Assembly (NCBI RefSeq): GCF_052072235.1
Contig: NZ_CM125436.1
Coordinates: forward strand, 372,001 to 436,000
DNA: 64,000 nt
Direction of reading: 5' to 3'
Origin: Brevibacillus_D fluminis_A
GTDB lineage: Bacteria; Bacillota; Bacilli; Brevibacillales; Brevibacillaceae
Part shown: positions 41,397-50,133 of the stretch, one piece after another
Position numbering within the stretch: the stretch's first letter is position 1
Layout: each line of letters starts with the position of its first letter
The notes under the pieces: generated by a model
What the model was told of the DNA's origin: nothing
Databases searched by the model: none
Seen by the model: the letters and a program-made list of their open reading frames with translations, nothing else
Made by a program: the position numbers and the translations under genes

Positions 41397-42770
41397 ATGA
41401 CGAAACGATATACGGTACTCGGCGTAGCCGCGATCATGGCGGCAATAAGCTTGGCCCCTGTTGCACCTGTCCAGGCAGAAAAAGCCCACGCGGCGTTTGC
41501 GGATCTCGGTCAGGCGGGAGGCTACCAGACGGCCGTTCAGGCGCTCACCCGGCAAAGCGTATTGGCAGGCTACAGCGATCGCGCATTCAAACCGGATCAG
41601 CCGGTCAAGCGGGCAGAGCTGGCGAAAATGATCGTGCTTGCGCTTGGCAGCGAATCCAAGCAACCAGCCGCAAGTCTGCATGATGTCAAGCAGAACGATT
41701 GGTATTACAGCTATGCGCAGACAGCGGTGCAAAACGGGCTGCTGGCAGCGCAGAACGGCAGCTTTCACCCGAACGCGCACGTGACCGTCGACGAATTGAT
41801 CACAGCCGTGGCGAAAGCGGCCAAACTGGCACCAGCCGACTTGCAAAACGTGCTCGGAAACGTAAAAAAATCACAACAGGCTACACGCGGCCAGGCTGCA
41901 CAACTGGTTTATCAGGCGCAGCAACTCGCAAAAAGTACGCAAAAAGCGCCTCAAACCGGTCAGGAAATGGCCCAAATTCTCAGCAGCACGGATTGGCAAG
42001 GTACAAGCGTATACGACAAAGATCATCATGACCTGACAAAAGAAAATGCCAACTTCATCGGACTGGCGAAATATGACGCACAAACGGCTCGCTATGAATT
42101 TTTTGATGCGAAAACAGGAAAAAGCCGCGGCGATAAAGGAACGTTCTTTATCACGAATGACGGGAAGAAGAGAATCCTGATTTCGGAATCGATGAACTAT
42201 CAAGCTGTCGTTGACATGATTGAAATCAATCAAGACATTTTTACCTATAAGAGAATGGGAAAAGATGCGAATGGCAACAACGTAGAGGTATTTGTCGAAC
42301 ATGTACCGTTTACAGGAGAAAAGCTTTCGTTTACGGACCCGGACAAGAAGCTCGACGCGACGACAGGCGATATCGTTACCAAGGTGGATGGAGACAAAAT
42401 TTTAGGCAGCACCCTTTGGAACGGTACGAAGGTCGTGGATGAAAACGGCAACGATGTCACAGCATACAATACGAATTTCATCAGTCTGGCAAAATTTGAT
42501 GAAATGACGAATCAATATGAGTTCTTCAATCTTCAAACAGGCGAAAGCCGTGGCGACTATGGCTATTTCGACATTGTGCACGGCAATAAAATCAGAGCCC
42601 ATGTTTCCATCGGCGAGCGGAAGTACGGCGCTGCTCTTGAACTAACCGAGCTTAATGAAAATCGCTTCACGTATAAAAGGACAGGTAAAGACAGAGACGG
42701 CAAGGACATCACGGTATTTGTTGAACATGAACCATATAAAGGTGCTTTTAAACCCGAATTTAGCTTTTAA
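41397..42770 (+). CDS. SLH-domain secreted protein with two DUF4822-like repeats
   Basis: 457 residues. Signal peptide (1-27, ending PVQA), two S-layer-homology domains (about 34-84, GYSDRAFKPDQPVKRAELAKM; and about 98-145), a Lys/Gln-rich linker, then two copies of a roughly 115-residue domain. These begin STDWQGTSVYD (about 199) and STLWNGTKVVDENG (about 337), each containing NFI-LAK-D and YEFF-TG-SRGD. I match these to DUF4822 with moderate confidence. SLH domains tether the protein to pyruvylated cell-wall polymer, so the repeats face outside. Ends at a strong terminator. Confidence 0.8.
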   Translation: MTKRYTVLGVAAIMAAISLAPVAPVQAEKAHAAFADLGQAGGYQTAVQALTRQSVLAGYSDRAFKPDQPVKRAELAKMIVLALGSESKQPAASLHDVKQNDWYYSYAQTAVQNGLLAAQNGSFHPNAHVTVDELITAVAKAAKLAPADLQNVLGNVKKSQQATRGQAAQLVYQAQQLAKSTQKAPQTGQEMAQILSSTDWQGTSVYDKDHHDLTKENANFIGLAKYDAQTARYEFFDAKTGKSRGDKGTFFITNDGKKRILISESMNYQAVVDMIEINQDIFTYKRMGKDANGNNVEVFVEHVPFTGEKLSFTDPDKKLDATTGDIVTKVDGDKILGSTLWNGTKVVDENGNDVTAYNTNFISLAKFDEMTNQYEFFNLQTGESRGDYGYFDIVHGNKIRAHVSIGERKYGAALELTELNENRFTYKRTGKDRDGKDITVFVEHEPYKGAFKPEFSF

Positions 42771-42790
42771 ATAAAACGCGATGACAGTAA

Positions 42791-42829
42791 AAAAAGAACT
42801 GCTGGGACATTGCCCCGGCAGTTCTTTTT
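42791..42829. terminator. Bidirectional terminator
   Basis: AAAGAACTGC pairs with GGCAGTTCTTT around an inner GGG/CCC stem; A run before and T run after. It separates the SLH gene from the convergent two-component operon. Confidence 0.85.
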
Positions 42830-42836
42830 GTCGTTT

Positions 42837-43535
42837 TCACAACTCCCGCACCATATACCCGACGCCGGGATAGGTCACGATCAGATTGCTCTCCTGATCC
42901 ACCTGTTTGATTTTTTGCCGGACGCGGGCGATTGCGACGCGTAAATATTCGACATCATCGCGATACTCGCTGCCCCAAATGTCGCTGAGCAATTGCTCAT
43001 GTGTCATCACCTTGCCGGCGTTTTGCAGCAGAAGCACGAACAGCTTGTACTCCGTATCCGTGAATTTGATTTCCGTATCATGCAGCCAAATCCGGCGCTG
43101 GCCGAGATTGACCGTCAGCGGGCCGTTCTGCAGCTCGCTTATGCCGATCGGGTTCACCGGCCTGCTGTCGGCGCGGCGCAGAACGGCATGGACGCGGGCG
43201 AACAGCTCGTCGAGCGCGAACGGCTTCGTCAAATAATCGTCGGCCCCTTCGTTAAGCCCTTGCACTTTGTCGGTAGAATTGCTGCGGGCGGTCAGGATGA
43301 TGACCGGCACGTTGGAAAAGCTGCGGAGCCGCTTCAATACCTCGAAACCGTCCATGCCCGGCATCATGATGTCGAGCAGGATGAGATCAGGGTCAAACAG
43401 GTCGATCTGGTCGAGCGCCTCCGAGCCGCTGGTGCAGGACGCGGTCTCGAAGCCGATTGATTTGAGATTGGCCGAGATGAAGCGGATGATTTTAGGCTCA
43501 TCATCCACGATCAAAATTTTGGGTTTCTTCATCAT
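42837..43535 (-). CDS. OmpR-family response regulator
   Basis: 232 residues. Receiver (1-120) with D55 (LILLDIMMPGMDG), ILTAR and TKPFA; winged helix (about 135-230) ending LIVTYPGVGYMVREL. The start is MMKKPK at 43535 (or 43532), inside the last codons of the kinase gene, with GGTGAT just before it; the longer open frame to 43613 overlaps the kinase ATPase domain and is not credible. Second gene of a kinase-regulator operon with a 35-base overlap. Targets unknown. Confidence 0.9.
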   Translation of the reverse strand: MMKKPKILIVDDEPKIIRFISANLKSIGFETASCTSGSEALDQIDLFDPDLILLDIMMPGMDGFEVLKRLRSFSNVPVIILTARSNSTDKVQGLNEGADDYLTKPFALDELFARVHAVLRRADSRPVNPIGISELQNGPLTVNLGQRRIWLHDTEIKFTDTEYKLFVLLLQNAGKVMTHEQLLSDIWGSEYRDDVEYLRVAIARVRQKIKQVDQESNLIVTYPGVGYMVREL

Positions 43536-45177
43536 TATCACCGTCATGTAAAGAGTATAGAGGAACGGATAAAGTAAAGGCGCTGCCGGTACCCTCTTTG
43601 CTTTCCACGGCAATCCGGCCGCGGTGCGCTTCCATGATCCCTTTGCTGATCGCCAGACCGAGGCCGGTGCCGCCGGTAAGACGGCTTGCGGTCACATCCA
43701 CCCGGTAAAACCGGTCAAAAATTTTGTCGAGATGATCGTCCGCAATGCCGATACCGTTGTCCTCCACACGGATGTGTACGAACCGTTCGTCACATGTTGC
43801 GGTCACGCGAATGTGCGGCTGCTGCTGATTATAGCGGAGCGCATTGGTGTAAAGATTGACGAGCACTTGCTCCAACCGGTTTTTGTCCCCGTGAATCAGG
43901 GGGAGGTGCGGCGGGATGTTCGCTTCAAAAACGGCCGCCTCCTGCTGTGCTTTTGGCAGGCGTCGCCACGCTTCCTCGACGATCGGTCGCACCCTGAGCG
44001 GTTCAAGGGAGACATGCAGGACGCCGGACTCGATTTTGGAAATGTCCAGCCATTCGTCGATCAGTTCCTGAATTCTGCCGATGTCTTCATGGACGCCTTC
44101 CAAAAGCTCCCGTTTGAACTCCTCGTCCCACTGTGCATCGCGGCGCAGCAATGTTTCCACACTTCCCTTGATGCTGGTGATCGGCGTTTTGAATTCGTGG
44201 GAAGCCAGTGAGATCAGGTCGTTTTTGAGCCGATCCACGCGCTGCTCCAGCTCCGCGTGGCGTTTGGCGAGAAAAGCGCCGATGCCCAGCGTGACCAGAA
44301 GGGTAAGCACGATGAGCAGCGAGCTTGATTCAAGCGATTTGAAAAAGGCAGCGTTCACCGCCGAGGTCGATTTGCTGACCCAGACGATCCAGTCCAGATC
44401 GGGGATGACGTGATAGGCGACCAATTCATCCTGCTTGCGGATGCCGGAATAGAACGTCCCCAGCCCTTGTCCGTTTTCACGCGCGGCTTTGACAACTTCC
44501 TCGTCGGACAGGTCACGGATGACGGTGCGGATGCTGGCGTCGGGGTGGTAGATCGCTTTGCCCCGGTTGTCCAGCACCACCGGATAGGCGGACGGGCCGT
44601 AATCGTATTGGGTGACCAGCTTGACAACCTGGCTGACATCGAGCGTTCCGATGACACTACCCGCGAAATGGCCGCTCGTATACAAGATCGGCACCGCAAT
44701 CGTGATCAGCGGCTTCGCCGGCTTTTCTTGCGACAAAAAGACTGGTGAAATGGTTGGGCTGCGCGTTGCAGCTACCTGTTGAAAATAGTCGCGGTCATGA
44801 AAGTCAGCATGGATCAAGCCTTGCTGGGCCTTGGAATGGTAGGCGATGGTTCGGCCCTCGCGATCGGTCGCATACAGCGTCGTAAACCCGGCGAAATGGC
44901 CATTCACCGACTGCAGCAGAGAGGTGATGCGCCGGGGATCGCGATCGGGCGTAGAAGCGATGTCGGCGGCGATCGTCTCGACTGCTGTGCGATGGTAAAA
45001 TACGTAGGTTTCGACGGCATCCGCCATCCGCTTCATGGAATCGAGCTGGTTGCGGGTATATTCTTGTGACAGTTGATAAATTTGCACGACCTGGATGCTG
45101 CCCAAAAGCACAATGGGGATCAGGGCGATGATCGCGATGATCCAGGTCAGGTGAGAGCGCAGCGTGCGAGGCTTCAC
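43501..45177 (-). CDS. Sensor histidine kinase with Cache domain
   Basis: 558 residues: TM1 (about 10-33), extracellular double-Cache sensor (36-275, HDRDYFQQVAATRSPTIS and VVLDNRGKAIYHPD), TM2 (284-304), HisKA with H327 in SHEFKTPITSIKG, HATPase_c (about 430-540, NALRYN, DNGIGI, GGTGLGLAISKG). No HAMP is evident; a short coiled coil joins TM2 to HisKA. GTG start 45177 follows GAGGAGA by seven bases. The Cache fold usually binds amino acids, carboxylates or related small molecules. It overlaps the response-regulator gene. Confidence 0.9.
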   Translation of the reverse strand: MKPRTLRSHLTWIIAIIALIPIVLLGSIQVVQIYQLSQEYTRNQLDSMKRMADAVETYVFYHRTAVETIAADIASTPDRDPRRITSLLQSVNGHFAGFTTLYATDREGRTIAYHSKAQQGLIHADFHDRDYFQQVAATRSPTISPVFLSQEKPAKPLITIAVPILYTSGHFAGSVIGTLDVSQVVKLVTQYDYGPSAYPVVLDNRGKAIYHPDASIRTVIRDLSDEEVVKAARENGQGLGTFYSGIRKQDELVAYHVIPDLDWIVWVSKSTSAVNAAFFKSLESSSLLIVLTLLVTLGIGAFLAKRHAELEQRVDRLKNDLISLASHEFKTPITSIKGSVETLLRRDAQWDEEFKRELLEGVHEDIGRIQELIDEWLDISKIESGVLHVSLEPLRVRPIVEEAWRRLPKAQQEAAVFEANIPPHLPLIHGDKNRLEQVLVNLYTNALRYNQQQPHIRVTATCDERFVHIRVEDNGIGIADDHLDKIFDRFYRVDVTASRLTGGTGLGLAISKGIMEAHRGRIAVESKEGTGSAFTLSVPLYSLHDGDNDEETQNFDRG

Positions 45178-45261
45178 AACGATTTCTCCTCATTCATGCA
45201 GGTAGAATTGCTAGTTACGATGATGGCATAGAAGCTTGGGGAATACAACTTCCCGTTAAAG

Positions 45262-45290
45262 AAAAAAAGGCCGGGGAAGGTTCCCCAGCC
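45262..45290 (-). terminator. Terminator of the aminotransferase operon
   Basis: Minus strand GGCTGGGGAA-CC-TTCCCCGGCC with one mismatch, followed by a seven-T run; 15 bases past the aminotransferase stop. Confidence 0.8.
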
Positions 45291-45305
45291 AACAATCTCT
45301 CATAT

Positions 45306-46430
45306 TCAGGCGAGCGTGCGCATGTAGGCAGAAACTTTTTGCAAGCCTTGACGCAGCATTTCGGTCTCGCACGCATACCCGATCCGTACCCAGCCCTCCA
45401 GATCGAAGCAAGCCCCCGGCGTCATGAAAGCGCCTGTTTCGTTCAGCAAGCCTTCGCAAAATGCGACGGATGATACAGGCAAATCGTATTTGAGCATCGC
45501 CGTCGTTCCGGCGCGCGGCTTCACATACGTGATCAAAGGCTCCTGCGCCACCCATGCATCCAGAATCGACAGGTTGTCCTTGATGATCTTGCGGTTGCGG
45601 CTCATGATGCGGTCATAGTTTTTCAATGCATGAACGGCAAGGATGTCATCCAGCATGCCGACGCTGATCGTGTTGTAGTCGCGGTGCTTGATGCATTCGG
45701 CAATCACATCGCTTGGGCCGGCGATCCAGCCCAGGCGCAGACCGGCGAGGGAGAGTGCTTTGGACATGCTCGACGTGCTGATCCCTTTTTCGTACAGGTC
45801 AGCCACTGATGGAACGACCAGATCATCATCCTGAAGCAAATTGCGGTACACCTCGTCACACAGCAGGTAGGCGCCGCAGGAGCGGGCAATCTCGACGATC
45901 TGTTCCAGCAGCTCACGCTCGATGATGGCGCCGGACGGGTTGTTCGGATTGTTGATGCAGATCAGCTTGGTGTTTTCGTTCACCAGGGAGCGCAGTTCTT
46001 CCGGATCAGGCAGATAGCCGTTTTCCGGCTTCAAATGGAGCAAATCTACCGTTGCGCCAAACGAGCGCGGCACTTCATAAATTTGCTGGTAGGTCGGATG
46101 GACAGCGACGACATGGTCGCCCGGCTTCACCAAGGAATAGAACACCAGAAAGTTGGCAGCGATCCCGCCGTTCATGACCAGAACGTTATGCGGGTCGACG
46201 GACTGATACAGATTGGCGACCAGCGACTTGAACTCCGGCGATCCTTCGATATGGCCATACGTCAGCTTTTTCTTGGCGAGCGAGCGGAAAAACTCGTCCG
46301 GATCGGTGCCGTCGATGCGAATCAATTCCTCGACGGTCAGCGAATCGACGCATGTTTCCGCGATATTGTAAACCGCGCTCATCTCATACTTGTTCATCCA
46401 ATCTTCTACTGCAAACAACTTGATATCCAT
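45306..46430 (-). CDS. PLP-dependent aminotransferase class I/II
   Basis: 374-residue fold-type I aminotransferase. Motifs include GGIAANFLVFYSLVKPGD, INNPNNPSGA, CDEVYRNL and the Schiff-base lysine in SSMSKALSLAGLRLGW, with the phosphate-binding Arg in that stretch; FDLEGWVRIGYA contains the carboxylate-binding Arg. It belongs to the group that includes capreomycidine-synthase-like and other unusual amino acid aminotransferases. It lies 32 bases downstream of the ornithine-cyclodeaminase-like gene in one operon, suggesting successive steps in breaking down an amino acid or amino-acid derivative. Confidence 0.9.
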   Translation of the reverse strand: MDIKLFAVEDWMNKYEMSAVYNIAETCVDSLTVEELIRIDGTDPDEFFRSLAKKKLTYGHIEGSPEFKSLVANLYQSVDPHNVLVMNGGIAANFLVFYSLVKPGDHVVAVHPTYQQIYEVPRSFGATVDLLHLKPENGYLPDPEELRSLVNENTKLICINNPNNPSGAIIERELLEQIVEIARSCGAYLLCDEVYRNLLQDDDLVVPSVADLYEKGISTSSMSKALSLAGLRLGWIAGPSDVIAECIKHRDYNTISVGMLDDILAVHALKNYDRIMSRNRKIIKDNLSILDAWVAQEPLITYVKPRAGTTAMLKYDLPVSSVAFCEGLLNETGAFMTPGACFDLEGWVRIGYACETEMLRQGLQKVSAYMRTLA

Positions 46431-46462
46431 TGCAAAAATCCCCCTTTGTCACAATGTTTTGT

Positions 46463-47518
46463 TTATAGTGTAGCGACCGTACCGATCCCTTTTTCCTCGG
46501 CTTTTGCCAAAACATAATCAGCCGTGATCAAATCTTGCAAGGCAATGCCGGTGCTGTCGTAAATCGTGATGTCCTGATCCGACAGGCGTCCCGGCGTTTT
46601 GCCCAAAATGACGCTGCCGATTTCGGCGACGATCGCTTCTTTGGCCAGCAGCCCTTTTTTCACCGCCACTTTTGTTTCTCCGACGTTGATCGCTTGGGTT
46701 ACATCATCGACGAAGACACGCGCAGACGCAAACAGATGCTCATCGATTTCCTGCTTGCCCTCCATGTCGGCGCCGATGCAGGAGAAGTGTGTGCCTGGCT
46801 TGACCCATTCCTTCATGATGATCGGCTTGCGGGACGGCGTCGCCGTGATGATGATGTCTGCCTGCTCCGTTGTAGAGCGAATATCATCTGTGGCCGCGTA
46901 CTCAATATCGATGCGGTCGAGCAGCGTGTTGTACAGCTCCTGGTCGTGCTTGTACGGAGCCAGGAACTTTTCCTGCAAGTGATGTTTCACCGTTGCGCAG
47001 AAAGCGGCGGCTTTTTCATACGAATTCGCATTGTAGACGGTCACTTTCTTGATATGTTTCATCGTCATCAGCGTGGCCATGATTTCATAGGCAGCCAGAT
47101 GGCCGGAGCCTACCAGCAGCAAATGCTCCGATTCGGGTCTGGCCAAATATTTGGCACCGATTCCGCCGGCCGCGCCTGTGCGCATCAGGGTGACAGGCTC
47201 GCCGCTCATCATGCCTTTCGGGACGCCCGTATTGCTGTCGAGGACCATGACGAAGCCGACCAGGGCAGGCAAGTTTTTGGATGGGTTCTCGCCATACCAG
47301 CCAACGAGCTTCAAGCCGAAAATGTTGGCCCCGGTCAGGTGGCCCGATTTGATGTCCATATCCGCTTTGCCGGGAGCGAATTCGTGGAACACCATCGGGA
47401 AGAGTGAAGCCTCGTTTTGTTCCTTTAACGTATAAGCGCGTTCTACCAGTTCAATCACATTTTTCATATCAAGCAGTTGTTGCACGCTCGCTTGGTCGAT
47501 TACTCTGAATGGAAACAT
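46463..47518 (-). CDS. Ornithine cyclodeaminase/mu-crystallin-family enzyme
   Basis: 351-residue NAD(P)-binding enzyme of the OCD/mu-crystallin family. Substrate-side segment GEPVTLMRTGAAGGIGAKYLARP, Rossmann motif LLLVGSGHLAAYEI, then TATPSRKPII and HFSCIGADMEGKQEID (the catalytic-Asp region). Close in style to proteins labelled tyramine oxidase subunit B/ornithine cyclodeaminase. The real start is ATG 47518, preceded by AAGGAGG with seven bases spacing; the 32 upstream codons overlap the regulator's operator. Family members make or use imino acids, lysine or opine-like compounds. First gene of the minus-strand operon, divergent from LysR. Confidence 0.88.
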   Translation of the reverse strand: MFPFRVIDQASVQQLLDMKNVIELVERAYTLKEQNEASLFPMVFHEFAPGKADMDIKSGHLTGANIFGLKLVGWYGENPSKNLPALVGFVMVLDSNTGVPKGMMSGEPVTLMRTGAAGGIGAKYLARPESEHLLLVGSGHLAAYEIMATLMTMKHIKKVTVYNANSYEKAAAFCATVKHHLQEKFLAPYKHDQELYNTLLDRIDIEYAATDDIRSTTEQADIIITATPSRKPIIMKEWVKPGTHFSCIGADMEGKQEIDEHLFASARVFVDDVTQAINVGETKVAVKKGLLAKEAIVAEIGSVILGKTPGRLSDQDITIYDSTGIALQDLITADYVLAKAEEKGIGTVATL

Positions 47519-47558
47519 TGCGGTTCCTCCTTGCCGGAATAGGTGTGACTCTATGGCT

Positions 47559-47617
47559 TTGACTTTAGCATAGAATAAACTAATAATTAAATTAGCGTAT
47601 TTTATAGTAACCATTGA
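47559..47617. promoter_or_regulatory. Divergent LysR control region
   Basis: TTGACT (47559-47564), 17-base spacer, AATAAT (47582-47587) is a plausible plus-strand promoter. CTAAT-N6-ATTAG (47580-47595) overlaps the -10. ATAGTAACCATTGA (47604-47617) has T-N11-A spacing and recurs with one change at 48615-48628 before the transporter gene. Confidence 0.5.
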
Positions 47618-47653
47618 GAACGTACGAGACGAACTGCGTTTGGGGGGAGACCG

Positions 47654-48535
47654 ATGGAGCTTCGAACGTTAAAAACCTTTCAGGTCGTTGCGGATCAGCT
47701 GAATTTGACCAAAGCTGCCGAACTGCTTGGATATACACAACCTACCATCACCTTGCAAATACAGACGCTGGAGCGGGAGATCGGCCATGCTCTGTTTAAT
47801 CGGGTGGGGAAGAAGACTTTCCTGACACCTGCGGGGAAGATGATGAAACACCACGTCGAAAAGCTGTTCGGGGTCGTTTCCGAGATGGACAAGGCGATCA
47901 AGCTGTTGGATGGCCCCTACGGAACGCTCGTGGTCGCTGCGCCGGAATATTACTGGACGCACTATTTGTCCCAGTTGATCCGGTCCTATGTCAGCCATCA
48001 TCCGCAGGTCAAACTGAAGCTCGTCTCTTGCAACAGCGCGGATGTGGTCCGTATGATCACGGCGAATGAAGCGGATATCGGCGTCATCGCCGGGCATAGC
48101 GACAGCCAGGAGATCGAAACGCGACTTTTGGAAAAAGAAGAGCTGGTGGTCGTCACGACGCGGGAAATCTATGAAAGCCACGACCGCTCCTATATCATGG
48201 AGCATTACCCGTTTATTTATAAAGAGAGCTACAATCTGGATGGCCTGAACCACCAATCGATCACGGAAATCGATTATCATCCGGCTACAGCGATTGAGAG
48301 CAGCAGCGAGGAAGCGATCAAGATCGCGGTGTTGAACCAAACGGGAGTGGCGCTGATCAGCGCCAATTTGATCAAAAATGAGCTGGAATCGGGGGCATTG
48401 GTGCCGCTGTACCGCCTCGAACAGCGTTTGGATACGTATTTGATCCATCTGAAAGACCGGGCGGATGAGACGACGATCCGCTCATTCGCCGAAATGGTCA
48501 TCGAAGGCTGGCAAGAGGCAGGCGGAATCAGCTGA
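47654..48535 (+). CDS. LysR-family regulator of amino-acid catabolic cluster
   Basis: 293-residue LysR-type regulator: HTH at residues 1-60 (LNLTKAAELLGYTQPTITLQIQTLE, split across the two helices), then an effector-binding domain (about 90-285). GGGGGGAG precedes ATG 47654 by four bases. It is divergent from the cyclodeaminase/aminotransferase operon and upstream of the transporter/M20/dehydratase operon. A shared ATAGTWACCATTGA box before both units makes it the likely pathway activator. Confidence 0.9.
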   Translation: MELRTLKTFQVVADQLNLTKAAELLGYTQPTITLQIQTLEREIGHALFNRVGKKTFLTPAGKMMKHHVEKLFGVVSEMDKAIKLLDGPYGTLVVAAPEYYWTHYLSQLIRSYVSHHPQVKLKLVSCNSADVVRMITANEADIGVIAGHSDSQEIETRLLEKEELVVVTTREIYESHDRSYIMEHYPFIYKESYNLDGLNHQSITEIDYHPATAIESSSEEAIKIAVLNQTGVALISANLIKNELESGALVPLYRLEQRLDTYLIHLKDRADETTIRSFAEMVIEGWQEAGGIS

Positions 48536-48552
48536 CACACATATCAATTGGG

Positions 48553-48589
48553 AAGGGCGATGCTCGTTGGGAGAGTGTCGTCCTTTTTT
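48553..48589 (+). terminator. Possible terminator after the LysR gene
   Basis: AAGGGCGA and TCGTCCTT flank a loop with further partial pairing, followed by a T run. Stem imperfect. Confidence 0.5.
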
Positions 48590-48614
48590 ATCTGTGAAGG
48601 AATTAAGATGTTTA

Positions 48615-48628
48615 ATAGTTACCATTGA
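48615..48628 (+). promoter_or_regulatory. Second copy of the LysR box
   Basis: ATAGTTACCATTGA, 13 of 14 bases identical to 47604-47617, with the T-N11-A spacing. It lies 84 bases before the transporter start. Confidence 0.5.
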
Positions 48629-48711
48629 ACATCTCAATTAGTTGAGGAGAGGAGGGTGTGCTACCATGTAAAAAAACCAAAGATTTCGACAAAGGAGGCT
48701 TACATCAGCAT

Positions 48712-50118
48712 ATGGGTCATTCCAATCTCGCAGTCAACGTACCACAAAAGAAGAAAGCCCGGGAGATCAACGTATTTGTCCTGCTTTTGATTGTGCTTTT
48801 GATCGCAGCGGTTTCCACGTATGTTCTTCCTGCGGGCGAGTATACGCGGCAAGATGTGAACGGACGCAGCGTCGTCGTGCCCGACACGTACAAAGCGATT
48901 GAAGCAAGCCCGGTCAGCTTGATGGGACTGATCGGTTCCATTCATACCGGAATGGTAGAGGCATCGTCCATTATCTTTTTCGTCCTTATTATTGGTGGTA
49001 CTTTTGGTATTCTCACGGCAACAGGCACGATTGAGGCGTTTATTTCAACACTTTCCCGCAAGCTGGCGAACCAGGAAAAATGGCTGATCCCGATCATGAT
49101 GTTGTTTTTTGCGATGGGTGGAGCCTTGATGGGGATGGCGGAGGAAACGCTGGCATATCTGGGCATCATGATTCCGCTCGCCATTGCACTTGGCTTTGAC
49201 GTGATAACGGGCACGGCGATCGTGCTCATCGGGGCTTCCGTCGGTTTCACAACAGCCGTCATGAATCCGTTTACAGTGGGGATTGCGCAAGGGATTGCCC
49301 AGCTGCCTCCTTTTTCCGGAATGGGCTACCGGATTGTATTGTTCGTGGTGATGTATCTGGTTTCGGTATTTTTCGTCTACCGTTATGCGATGAAGGTGAA
49401 GCGCGATCGCGGGTACGGATTTTTTGCAGATGGCAAATACGACAAGGCCGAGTCGTCCGATTTGAAACTGGAGACGCGGCACAAGATCGTGTTGGGCTGT
49501 TTTTTGCTGAATTTCGTTGTTTTGGCTTACGGTGTCGTCAAATTTGAATGGTTCATTACCGAAATCGCCGGTTTGTTCACGCTGCTTGCGGTTGTGATTG
49601 CGTTCGTTGGCAAGCTTTCGCCAGGTGAAACCGTCAACGCCTTCATGAAAGGTGCTTCCGGGCTGATCTCCGGCGCGTTGATCATCGGGGTGGCGAGAGC
49701 GATTGTCGTGATTTTGACGAATGGTCACGTAATTGATACGATTCTGTATAATGCGTCTTCGGCGATTCATCATTTGCCGCCATCGCTGTCCGTCGTAGGC
49801 ATGTATGTGCTGCAAAGCGTGATTCACTTGATCGTTCCTTCCGGCAGCGGACAAGCGGCATTGACGATGCCGATCATGGCGCCTTTGGCCGACCTGGTAG
49901 GCGTGACGCGGCAGACCGCCGTGCTGTGTTTCTCCATGGCGGACGGGATCGGCAACATCATTTTCCCGACATCGGGTTACTTCATGGCTGGTCTCGCCAT
50001 TGCGGGAATTCCGTGGAGCCGCTGGGCCAAATGGATTTTGCCATTGATTTTGACACAGTACGCAATCGGATTGGTTGCGGTGATCGTGGCTCAACTGATC
50101 GGTTACGGGCCATTTTAA
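48712..50118 (+). CDS. YfcC-family transporter
   Basis: 468-residue polytopic membrane protein of the YfcC/DcuC-like (C4-dicarboxylate anaerobic carrier) superfamily with about 12 hydrophobic segments; AAVSTYVLPAGEYTR after the first helix is characteristic. Family members annotated as basic amino-acid or short peptide transporters. ATG 48712 is chosen; AAAGGAGG lies 13 bases upstream, a long but tolerable spacing. First of a three-gene run with an M20 amidohydrolase and a dehydratase, so it probably imports the N-acyl or peptide-like substrate they process. Confidence 0.85.
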   Translation: MGHSNLAVNVPQKKKAREINVFVLLLIVLLIAAVSTYVLPAGEYTRQDVNGRSVVVPDTYKAIEASPVSLMGLIGSIHTGMVEASSIIFFVLIIGGTFGILTATGTIEAFISTLSRKLANQEKWLIPIMMLFFAMGGALMGMAEETLAYLGIMIPLAIALGFDVITGTAIVLIGASVGFTTAVMNPFTVGIAQGIAQLPPFSGMGYRIVLFVVMYLVSVFFVYRYAMKVKRDRGYGFFADGKYDKAESSDLKLETRHKIVLGCFLLNFVVLAYGVVKFEWFITEIAGLFTLLAVVIAFVGKLSPGETVNAFMKGASGLISGALIIGVARAIVVILTNGHVIDTILYNASSAIHHLPPSLSVVGMYVLQSVIHLIVPSGSGQAALTMPIMAPLADLVGVTRQTAVLCFSMADGIGNIIFPTSGYFMAGLAIAGIPWSRWAKWILPLILTQYAIGLVAVIVAQLIGYGPF

Positions 50119-50133
50119 CGGGAGGCTTGCTCT

